NCBI RefSeq assembly: GCF_964355755.1
Contig: NC_092680.1
Coordinates: 9,649,001 to 9,713,000 of the forward strand
DNA: 64,000 nt
Source: Antedon mediterranea
Lineage: Eukaryota; Echinodermata; Crinoidea; Comatulida; Antedonidae
Direction of reading: 5' to 3'
Under the pieces are notes generated by a model, which did no database searches, was not told the DNA's origin, and was given only the letters and a program-made list of their open reading frames with translations. The first letter of the stretch is position 1; every line of letters begins with the position of its first letter. Below are positions 12,300-24,100 of this stretch, in pieces. The position numbers were made by a program, and so were the translations under genes.

Positions 12300-12632
12300 T
12301 TTGTTACTTGGCCAAATTGAAAATTGGCCAAGTATGTTGTTATGTTGTTGGCCAAGTATTGGTGCGGTTTGTGTGTGTGTTTGTTTGTTTGTTTGTTTGT
12401 TTGTTTGTTTGTTACTTGGCCAAATTGAAAATTGGCCAAGTATGTTGTTATGTTGTTGGCCAAGTATTGGTGCGGTTTGTGTGTGTGTTTGTTTGTTTGT
12501 TTGTTTGTTTGTTTGTTTGTTACTTGGCCAAATTGAAAATTGGCCAAGTATGTTGTTATGTTGTTGGCCAAGTATGTTGTTATGTTGTTGGCCAAGTATT
12601 GGTGCGGTTTGTGTGTGTGTTTGTTTGTTTGT
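12300..12632 (+). repeat. Second block of TTGGCCAA cassettes
   Basis: Three near-identical units of about 115 bp carrying the hairpin, the phrase TGTTGTTATGTTGTTGGCC and a (TTTG)n spacer. They give long open frames on both strands that are not genes. Confidence 0.8.
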
Positions 12633-15123
12633 CATCACTCTAGCGCTCACAGTTTTGGTTCGAATGACTCCAAATTACCATACATGTCACCTGGTGCAAG
12701 GACGACACCGCCCAATTTTGGTTAAAATCCGGACCACGGTTCCAATTCTGGGCCACTTTAAAAAATAATTTTCAGACCTGCTAGTGTTAAAAGATAGGAC
12801 AGAATTATCAAAGGCCGGTGAGCAGTCTTAAATTAACAAACAAGTAAACTTAAATTACATTTTCACGAGAACTACTAGTCCAAAAAACTTCATTTCTGTA
12901 CACGAGGCAAGAGTTATAATTTGTGATTTGTCATTTTAATACTTAATTAGATTTAATGTAGAGGTTTTTGATGCGAGTAGTTTACAAAATCTATTTCTTT
13001 TCAAATTCACCCGTGTGTTTTTCGCGTTGCTGTTCTATTGTTAGCCGACTGAAGCTATTGTTCGTTGAAAGGCTGGTTACATAACCTGTACACCTAACTC
13101 GTATACACAGGATTGTAGTATAATTAGCTTAAATCACACAGCATTAAGACACACATTTATGGTAAAAATCGGGTCAAGTGTGTTTAGGAGGCCAATTTTG
13201 ATTTCGCCAAGTATCGCGCTATGCGCGAAGGCTAGTTTGTTACTTGGCAAAAAAGAATTTTGCCAAGTATAGTATTCACTTTGTTGTATGTTTGTATGTT
13301 TGTATGTTTGTATGTTTGTTTGTTTGTTTGTTAGCACGATAGCGCCTACAGTTTTCAAGTTATCGTTCTGAATTTTTGGGTGTAGATAGGTATATATTGT
13401 CAGACCATGCCTATTGAAAATCAACAAAATTGGTTTATTAATAACTTCACAAATAACAAAAATGATATTATTTTCAGACCGGCTAGTGTTAAAAGATAGG
13501 AGACAATTTTCAAAAGCCGGCGAGCAGTCTTAAAGTAACAAGTGTACTGAAATTGCATTTTCTCGAGAACTACATGTCCAAAAAACATCATTTTTGTACA
13601 AGAGGCAAGAGTTATAAATTGTGATTTTTAATTTTAAAACAAAAGTTGATTCAGTGTACCAGCTTTTTTATACGAGTAGTTTAAAAAAACCTATTTCTTT
13701 TCAAATTCACCCGTTTGTTTTTGGCGTTGCTGTTCTATTGTTATTCAAATTAAGCTATTGTAAGTTGATAAGTAGTTTTGTTAGCACCAGCGTGTGTCCT
13801 TCCTTATTTCATCAGGTATATACTTACAGAACATGCCTATTGATTTTCAGGTAAATTGATATATTACTACATGGGTTAAGGCAGAGGCGCCGCAAATCGG
13901 TACAGCTTCAAGACACTCCTCGACCATTATTCTGGTCAAACTTGATTTTAGAAAGGTCATTGTTGCAATGCCGGAATTGTTTGCATTAAAAATTATTTAA
14001 ACAAATTATTAACCTTATCAGTATTTTAACCATGTAAAGATAATACCTAAAGCAAAAATTGTATCTTTCAACATGCTCCCAGTCAGTGGATATATTTTGC
14101 CAAGTACTTCACTCAGTTTCTGAGTGCTTTCATTTGTTTGTTTGTTTGTTTGTTAGCAGGATTACTCAAAAAGTAATTACAAGATCTTTACCAAAATGAA
14201 TAGACAGATAGATATGTGGTCAAGGACCATTCCATTAAATTTTGGGACCATTTGGGACCACAGTCCCAATTCTGGACCACTTTTTAGTATACTTTTTTAG
14301 ACCTGCTAGATAGGACAGAATTTTTCAAAAGCCGGCGAGCAGTCTTAAAGTAACAAGTAAACTGAAATTGCATTTTCTCGAGAACTACTTGTCCAAATAA
14401 CCAAATTTTTGAACAAGAGGCAAGAGTTATAATTTGTGATTTGTAATTTTTAAACATAATTTGATTTAATGTGCACGTTTTTTGACGCGAGTAGTTTAAA
14501 AAACCTATTTCTTTTCAAATTCACTCGTTTGATTTTCGCGTTGCTGTTCTATTGTTAGTCAACTGAAGCTATTGTTAATTGAAAGGCTTGTTACATAACC
14601 ATTACACCAAACTCGCATACACATGCTTGTAGTGAAATTAGTCTAAATCACAAACAGCATTAAGACACACACAAATATATATATATATATTTCTTTTTTA
14701 CCGGAGAAATCTTATGTAGGAGAATTTTACAGTAGGCGGAGGTATGCCCTCTCGGAGTGGCTTTCTAGTTAAATTATTTTCTCATAATGGTTTTCCGTCA
14801 TACAATTAAATTGAATTCAGATGAGAATTCACACAAACATTCTTTATTGTGACAACACGCATATCATATAAAAATACATATTTTTAATATAATATATAAA
14901 ATGTTGGTATTTATTTTCTAGATATGATAAACCTATATATTACAGTCAATAATTCTGACTTCATTTATAAACATAGTATCGGCGCTTAACTTAATGGTTG
15001 ATACATTTTATAAATATGCTTAATAATCAACTTCAAAATTATGAAAGACATGGTTGATTAGCCGGTGATGAACCGGTAGCCTAATGAAAAACACAAAGTG
15101 AAACAAAATAAATAGGCCGACGT

Positions 15124-18100
15124 TTATAATAACTCTTCTCCGACTTCTGCTTCGTTTTCTAGACGTAGCCTTATATCGCCTATAGTATCGTTTGTTTTAT
15201 GATCGATGGAAGAAGTATTGTTTAAAGACTGAAATCGACGACTCAATCGTTTATGATAGATGGTGGTAAATGTAAAGAAAACAGACGATAAAATCCATAC
15301 AATCGTACTTGTTAAAATTGAGATGCTGTAGCTGCCTGTATTATCATACGACGTTCCTGTAAAAGACGAATATGCGGGCGATTAATTTTATATTAATGCA
15401 TCACGGTAAGCTTAGTATTACCACCATCGGTACGCTTATCACAATCATCATTGGTCCGCTTATCATTATCATCATTGGTACGCGCAGCATTATCATCATT
15501 GGTGCGCTTATCACTATCATTATGGTACGCTTCACTATCATCATTGTACGCTTATCACTATCATCATTGATACGCTTATCACAATCATCATTGGTACGCT
15601 TCACTATCATCATTTGCAGGATTAACGTTCATTTTGAACGCTAATATCACTATCATCCATTGGTATTCGTATCACTATCATTATTGGCATGCGTATCGCT
15701 ATCATCATTGTACGCTTATCATATCATCATTGGTACGCTTATCACTATCGTCATTGGTACGCTTATCACTATCATCATTGGCATGCGTATCGCTATCATC
15801 ATTGGTACGCTTATCACTAGCATTATTAGTATGCTTATCACTATCGTCATTGGTAGGCCTACGCTTATCATTATCATTGGTACGCTCAGCATTATCATCA
15901 TTGGTACGCTTATCACTATCGTCATTGGTACGCTTATCATTATCATCATTGGTACCTTATCACTATCATCATTGGTACGCTTATCACTATAATTATTGGT
16001 AGGCTTATCACTATCATTATTGGTACGTGTATTGTTCATCATCATCATTGACATGCTTAACACTATCATCATTATGCTTATCACTATCATCATTGAGACG
16101 CTTATCAATATGACCATCAAAATCATCATCACCATTAAATTAAATGTGTTAAATTCTACCTACCGTACAGAAATGGAATCGTGAGTGTTGATAAACCTAT
16201 TGAAATAATGGTATATGCCACAGATTCGGAGTTTCTTTCCAATCCAAATACCTCTATACCAGCTGCATATATTAATGAAAAATAGAATCCGATCGCAAAT
16301 CCTGTAACTAAATTATATAAATAAATATACATAATTAATTCACAGTCATTCAAATCACAAATGAGAGAGATCAATAAAATATGTTTAATATTATACAATA
16401 TTGTTGAATGACATCCTGGTGTACTCAATAATGAGAAGGGTTAGCAAGACAATAAATACATTATAATTACTATACGAGTCCATGGGGGCGGGGGAGGGAC
16501 ATCTAGTTAGAAAATGAGTCATTCTCTGAGACCTGATTGTGACGTTGAGAATTGCTGCAAGCAAATTATCTAAAAAACGCATCTTTGCCAATATTTTATT
16601 TAACAGCTGAATGGCTAAAGGTTATGAGTATAAGGTACTCACACGTTTGTGTTTCCTTAACTTTCCACTGATACAGCCGTTTGTTGGTAGGCAGTATTCT
16701 ATGTAACATCTTATAATTGAATTGTGCTAGTTTCTTATCTTTCATTTTACATACTTTCCGTAACCAAGAAGTTTTCCAATCAATGTTGTTATCATTGAAG
16801 TACTCTTCCCATTTTAGTTGTGACATTGGAATAATGAAATATTCTTTCACAAACCATGAGTATATTAGTTTGGTAGTATTAATCTCATACTAGATGCAGA
16901 TTGTAATAATAGGTGGTTTACCTGACGTAGAAACAGCAATCTGAGTGTAGCTGCCATTGAAAAACAATAATACAGAACTTGCAGCACCAATAATACTATT
17001 AATCGCAAGTGCCATTGGTCGAGATACTGGTAACTTATCTCCAAATAGTACACAAAACCCTCGTCCTAATATCTGTGCAGCTGACAAAATGATGACCTGT
17101 GTAGAAGCTTTTTCACTTGATATATCAAAACTCTCCACCACACTAACCTGAAATTAATACGAGAAAGTATTTTTATATTTATTTTATGTTAAAACATGGG
17201 TGTGGGTATAACATATTTTAAATCCACACCATGTGTGGGGTGTCAAGTCAAGTTAAAACATCATAATATTGAATTGTAATAGAAGGAAGTTGTAAACAGT
17301 CTCCAAATCCATTTTCATGAGGCTCCGACTTCTTTCCTAATATATATATTGCAATTAGAAAACCAGCCTTTCAAAAACAACATAGGGCCAGCTCAGGAGG
17401 TCCGGTATTTGGAAAATTCGAAAGGATAATTAAGACAGTAAATAGGCCTACGTACCAGAAAAAATAAATAAAAGAAAACAGCACTTGCTCCAAACGCTAC
17501 TCCAAAATTGAAAAGCCAATGTTCCCATGTTTTAAGTATACATATGTACTTCATGTATTTATTGCGTATATTACTATTATCTTTGTTTGAGGCCCTTCGT
17601 TCATTTTTGGGACTTTTTATGTGAATTTGTGGAGGCGAAGAAAGTGGTTTACAACAAGCAAGTCCAATTACGAAGATAACACCACTGTAACACTGGAAGA
17701 GAACCCTCCATCCACAGAGAGGAAACAGCATATTCATCAGTGGGGTTAGTGTCAGAGCACCTAAGAAAAGAAATTTAAAAAATGTCCAATTTAGTGAAAA
17801 TGAAAAATATTAAACAATATTACCAAATTCAAACTGTTTTATATTTCGCCTAGTCAACACTAGCAAACTTTACCAAACGTACATTTACATCTCAGCAAAC
17901 TAGTATGTCGAAGAAGGTGCATGGGCTAATTTTGCAAACTAGTTTCATGCAGTTTGCCAAATGTTATTGCTAAACTCCGAGGAGTTTGCTCAGGCTTGCA
18001 TGTGTTTCAATGTGTTACCCTACCTAACGATGCGCCAGCACTGCCTAATGATGTCACACGGGCCGACTGTTTTTCCGGAAAATAATAGCTAACAAGATTA

Positions 18101-21100
18101 AACAATGGGTTATAAAGAAAGTTTGCTCCCGTTCCGTATATGAAGCTGAACGTTAGCATAAGCAGTCTGACGTCGTTAACGAAAGATGATGTTAATACTC
18201 CAATAGAGCATAGAAATACGCCAATTATCGACACACTGCGATGGGATGTCAATTCATAGAGAAGACAAGATATGGGAGTCATGAAGCTGACAGCCGCCGA
18301 TGTTACTGAACCTATTGAACCTGAAAAATACAAGAATAAATTTACATGCTTAGTACTAAACATTATCTAATGTAGTAAGAGCTTTGTCACTATCTATACT
18401 ATATGCCTAATTAAATTTTAAAGGGGCTAAATGTAATTTGTGATTCAGTAGGAGCAGGGTTTATTTTTTACCTCCATGGTAGGAGGAACTGATATATAAT
18501 TTAGTATGAGCTAATTTTCATTATCAAATTCGGTTTATGTCTGGTGTGTAACTAGGCCATTTATTACTAACAATACGAGTATACAATTTTAGACTCGATG
18601 CTTGAAACCCACCGCTGAAGGCCGGGCGTTATTAGCATTTTCAACATATTTTGATCTGGTGGGTGCTGGTCAACACGCCGTACCCGAAACAAACTCGTAC
18701 CCATGCCAACTCGTACCAACTTGGCTAACAAATAATTGGTCAACTTGTACCGACTTTGGCTAACCCGTGACCAAACCAACACGTAGGCCTACCCATGGAA
18801 ACTCGTACCTAAGTATTTGGCTTACTCGTACCAATTATTTGGCTTACTCGTGCGGGTACTTACTTTAACCTTGATGGCGCAAAACCTAGAGGTATGCTTT
18901 TGCCGTGTGAATATTTTTATATTTAAATTGTTTTTTTTTAATGTACAGGTCTCGCAGAAATGTGCCGATAAAAATGACCATTGATTGTAAACACCGTTTA
19001 TTAGGCATATCTATTTGTTAACATTTACTTAAAATGTAAATATATGTTTATAGAGAACGTATGTTTGTGTCTTTTATTTACGTAAGAGAACATTTAATTA
19101 AGAAACAAGCACGAATGTGCAATACTCGGGGTACAGTGAAAGAAGCTGTAATGACGTCATAAGACCGGATGTAACGTCACATACACATCAATAACCTACA
19201 GAATACGGCTATATGGTTACTTTTCTGTTAATTGTTATATTTTATATTGTGAAGGATGCACCTTTGTGCTAAGTGTGCCACCGATCTAAAGGTGTAATTC
19301 CAAATAAATAAATAAGTAAATAAATGGTACCATCTTCGAGACGTCATGTGGCTGCATCCGGTTTGAAATTTAAAAATCCGGCTTTATAGATTTGAGGACA
19401 TGTCCCTGTAGTATATTCATTCCAAATCCGAGCACAATACTACAACGAATAAGGGAGGAGTAGTACTTTATAAATCGCACTTTTTGCTCAATAGTGTCCG
19501 GATGGAGAAGAGGAAAAGATGAGAGTCCTAGACTCAGGTACCCCGAGTAATAAAACGAGATATACTCTAGGCCTATATCATATTACGTACAGTATATTTC
19601 ACCATAAAGTTAAAGAACAAGCACGAATGTGCAATACCCCGACTCCTGGGGTTTTTGTGGGAGGGGTGGGTGGTGTGGTGGTTTGTGATGTCACATTTTT
19701 GCTAGGGCTCGGGGTTGTAGGCTATCGAATTGTAAAATATATACTATAAAAGTTTTACAGTATTTGAATTATCCTCAGCAAGGCGTTTGGGGAAATATAG
19801 ATATAGATATACATATTTTATTCATTAACCAATATGACACCTATTCAATTACACATTTAGCAAAGTACTTTAACCATATCCAGCTATGTATCGGTCTCTC
19901 GGATTGTCTCATTACAGACATCCATACCTGTGTGAACATACACATGATGTTTACTGTTACTGTGTTCAACTACATCACCAATCCTCCAAGAAAAAAACGT
20001 CAATTGTGGGAGAGTGGGGTTGGGAGAGGGTTTGGGTTCAGGGGATTTTGCACAAAGCAAAATAAACATGTGTAAAAGTGATAATTACCGATTACACAAA
20101 ATAAATGTTTTAAAAAATAATAAAAATAAGATATACTGTGTATAAATTATCATATTGCGTATACAGTACTTTTCACCATAAAGTTTTAAAAAAAGGTTTC
20201 GCCCAGGCTCGAACCAGGTACCTTCTGCGTGTTAAGCAAACGTGATAACCACTACGCCAAGAAGCCGCATATAACTACATAACGCTGTGGTGTGTGTCAC
20301 ACATTGTGGCTTTTTAATTAAACAAATTAATTAACAAATAAGCACGAATGTGCGATACTCGGTGTACAGCAAATGAAGCTGTAATGACGTCATAAGACGG
20401 GATGTGACGTCACATACACATCAATAACCTACCAAATACGGCTATATGGTACCATCTTCGAGACGTCTTATGGCTGCATCTGGTTTGAAAATGAAAAATC
20501 CGGCTCTATAGCTTTGAGGACATGTGCCTTTAGTATATTCATGCGAAATCCCAGCTCAATACTACAACGAATAAGGGAGGAGTAGTACTTTGAAAATCGC
20601 ACTTTTTACTCAATAGTGTCCAGATGGAGGAGAAGGAGAAAATGAGTAAGTCCTAGACTCGGGTACCCCGAGTAAAAAGCACGAATGTGCGATACTCGGG
20701 GTACAGCAAATGAAGCTGTAATGACGTCATAAGACGGGATGTGACGTCACATACACATCAATAACCTACCAAATACGGCTATATGGTACCATCTTCGAGA
20801 CGTCATATGGCTGCATCTGGTTTGAAATTTAAAAATCCGGCTCTATAGATTTTAGGACATGTCCCTGTAGTATATTCATGCCAAATCCCAGCTCAATACT
20901 ACAACTAGTAAGGGAGGAGTAGTACTAATCGCACTTTTTACTCAATAGTGTCCAGATGGAAGAAGAGGAGAAAATGAGTAAGTCCTAGACTCTCGGGTAC
21001 CCCGAGTAAAAATGGGTTTCTCCATGGCTCAAACCGGGACCTTCTGCGTGTTAAGCAGACTTGACAACCACTACACTACGAAACCTCTTACACTAACATT

Positions 21101-24100
21101 GTGGGTTACACAACATTTTTTAATCCATTTAAATTACAAATAAATATGGTAATAAGCACAAAGCAAAATAAACATGTGTAAAAGTGATAATTACCGATTA
21201 CACAAAATAAGTATTTTAAAAAATAATAAAAATAAGATATACTGTGTATAATTATCATATTTCGTATACAGTACTTTTCACCATAAAGTTTTAAAAAAAA
21301 GGTTTGCCCGGGCTCGAACCAGGTACCTTCTGCTTGTTAAGCAAACGTGATACTACGCCACACACCACAGCGTTATGTAGTTATATGCGGCTTCTTAATT
21401 AAACAAATTAATTAACAAAAAAGCACGAATGTGCGATACTCGGGGTACAGCAAATGAAGCTGTAACGACGTCATAAGACGGGATGTGACGTCACATACAA
21501 ATCAATAACCTACCAAATACGGCTCTATGGTAGGCCTACCATCTTCGAGACTTCATGTGGCTGCATCCGGTTTGAAATTTAAAAATCCGGCTCTATAGAT
21601 TTTAGGACATGTCCCTGTAGTATATTCATGCCAAATCCCAGCTCAAAACTACAACTAATAAGGGAGGAGTAGTACTAATCGCACTTTTTACTCAATAGTG
21701 TCCAGATGGACGAAGAGAAGATGAGTAAGTCCTAGACTCGGGTACCCCGAGTAAAAATCATTTTACTGTTGTTAGTATAGTATACAATTTAATTAAGCCT
21801 AGGTAAAGTACCAGCAACGTATCATTTTTATACTTATCAATTTTTATCCTTAATACATAATTATCTTCCCTTATTACATATATTCGATCAAGTAAATATT
21901 ATTTCTATTTTAGAGAAAAAAAAACGTTATGTACATTTTATTGGTATATAAGATTGTTTGAATTAAGAAATCCATGTTTTAGGCACAAAAAAAACCTACA
22001 GGAGGGCTGGGGTCGAATTACTCGTAGATTTCGTGCTACGTGTTTTTGCTGACCATCCCCTTTTATAAACAAGAAATTTTCTTACAAAAAACGCTGCTCT
22101 ACATTTTAAAATTAATCATTGTTCTTTATATAGATATATTTATGATTAATTATTAAAAAAAGATGTCGCAATCGCGGTCTGTTGATTCGCGTAAACCAAT
22201 CAACCGTAAGCCCAAATAGACTCTCTTTTCCCAGACCTTTTTTTGGGTCCAGCAGCTGGGATCTATACATTATATTCGATTTTACAAAGTCGCAAAACTG
22301 TCGGCCTTAGATACTATAACTGCTGCTTGCTTTAGCTTATGAATGAGTAGTCCTCATGGGACGTAGCTGGCTAAAGCATCAGCGTAAAAAAAAAACACAC
22401 ATTAGGGTGTCAAATAGGCAACTCAGTAATGACGTATGGATCGTTTTTTCTATATACTTTTTAATAAATAATTCAGTAAAATGATGATACACAGTTTGTT
22501 TAGGCGATAAAACAGCTACGTGTTTTTGCTGACTGGGGATTTGGTAATTACTGTTCATGCAGAAATAAGAAAAGTATAATAAGCATACAATATGGAATAT
22601 AGTGAACAAATCAAAACATTAAAACTAGTTAAATTAATGTATTACAGTATTTAAATGTCGGAAATTAATTTTGATATTTTATAAATTATTTACCAGTATT
22701 AATAATCCATTATTTATATCGATAACAACTTAGGACATTCTTTCTGTGCCGCGCCTATCGATCTAATCTTTTTGCTGTTTTACGATAGCCTACTACAGTG
22801 TATACGATCCATACTTACGTACCCTCACTGTCAAACAGATACCGGATACTTTTGTTACGTTTGGGAAACAAATACAATTGAAAAAAGGGACATATTGTGG
22901 TTATGAGCCTCGTTTGGGGTATGTATAATAATATGCAGAAATAAATGGCTCTTATAAATACTTGTTATTTATCAGCTACTTGTGAAAGATTACGGTAAGA
23001 CACTATAGTCTAATTCATGGAGGAAGGTATACCTCCATGCCTAAATTAAGCCTTAATATACGTTCCAACTGTTAGACGCTTTCGCCGGCAGGATTGCCCG
23101 CTTTTCGATTAAAAACAATCCGACTGATACGTAGCTCTACACCAGTTTTATTTAAAAATGTATAGGGCCTAGCTTTCATTTTATATAGAAAAAAACTTCA
23201 CCATATACATAAAATGGGTATCCCGGATTTTTTAGTTTTAGCGGCAACGCGTGTATGGCACCCGTGCAGCTCAATACGGCCGTTTCCGCAGCCAAAACAA
23301 AATATCGGTTAATTTTTCAACCAATAAAAGTGCGCATTTATCCGATAATTATCTGATTTGAATGAGAAAAAAGGATCGCATGTTGATTGCAATTTAATAT
23401 GAAGTGTGCAAAGAGAAGACCACATTATATATATAAAAAAATAGGCCTACTTTTTTTTTCATACTCATCCAACAGCGAGTAACCCGCCAATTACAGGATG
23501 GATAAACTATTTAAAATTTCACAAGACAAGCATATACACAAGATGCTCTACATAAACAAAGACTTATTATTAAGTCTTTGGGAGTGGAGTTGTAAATTGT
23601 CATGAGAAAAAAACCCTGACATATGACAGGACTTGAACCCAGGACCCTGAGATTGGTAGCCAAGCATCATAACCACCAAGCCACAGCTCCACTCCTAGTA
23701 AATGTTTAGCGTCGGATTTTTAGCCCGCCTTTGTTTTTTTAAACAAATATTATGACGAAATGCGTCCGACAATGACAAAGAAAAATGCCATCAGATATGT
23801 ACGGTTATCGTTATCGCCGGTTTCAAAGATCATTTGTGTGTACTAAGGTATTAAAACCAAGGCACTAGTGTTTAATGAGCCTTGTAACACTCATCCTAGG
23901 GCATTTTGTTTGGAAATTATAAATGAAACTTCTCTTATATCGCAAAGCTATCATTTTTTTTTCAGTCAAGGGTGATCGATCCATACCAAAATATTTTGAA
24001 AAAAATAAGTAGGTCAAGTGTTATAACGATCGTAAAGTCAATTAATTATTCGCCGTAGAGGGCGTAGATGCAAAAAAGTAGCGGAACTGGGATGGCAAAT

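Larger units (their letters stand above)
11086..14768 (+). mobile_element. Helitron-like non-autonomous element with tandem internal units
   Basis: The 3' end has a short imperfect hairpin (GCCCTCTCGGAGTGGC) followed by TTTCTAG and then T, as expected for a Helitron terminus (hairpin, CTRR, T). A second element with the same end, with a cleaner hairpin GCACTCTTGGAGTG, lies inverted at 49373. The 5' part has two copies of TACCTCCGCCAAGGAGGTA, then about seven copies of a hairpin cassette TTGGCCAAATTGAAAATTGGCC spaced by TG/TTTG microsatellite. After that come four related 0.55-0.9 kb units (from about 11685, 12630, 13330 and 14140), each holding the blocks CCGGTGAGCAGTCTTAAA, CTCGAGAACTAC and TTCGCGTTGCTGTTCTATTG. 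There is no Rep/helicase gene; the open frames here are repeat artefacts. Helitron assignment is inferred from the termini only. Confidence 0.55.
19107..21757 (+). repeat. Array of about 335-bp MITEs and tRNA-like blocks
   Basis: Four copies of an element running from GCACGAATGTGC..ACTCGGGGTAC to GGGTACCCCGAGTAA: about 19107..19553, 20339..20674, 20675..21010 and 21419..21756. A truncated start is near 19620. ACTCGGGGTAC and GTACCCCGAGT are the terminal inverted repeats. Copies 2 and 3 abut directly. Between copies lies a roughly 290-bp block with a tRNA-Val-like sequence, present at 20052..20338 and again at 21157..21418, so part of the array is a larger tandem duplication. Confidence 0.75.

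Noticed and set aside
12186-12768. Overlapping open frames of 154, 185, 116 and 103 codons on both strands
   Set aside because: They are translations of the TTGGCCAA/TTTG repeat units, have the period of the repeat and resemble no protein.
15372-16135. Several long hydrophobic frames on both strands
   Set aside because: Artefact of the 24-bp minisatellite, whose unit keeps every frame in register.
20195-20266. Functional tRNA-Val gene
   Set aside because: The acceptor stem does not pair well and the block is part of a duplicated repeat.
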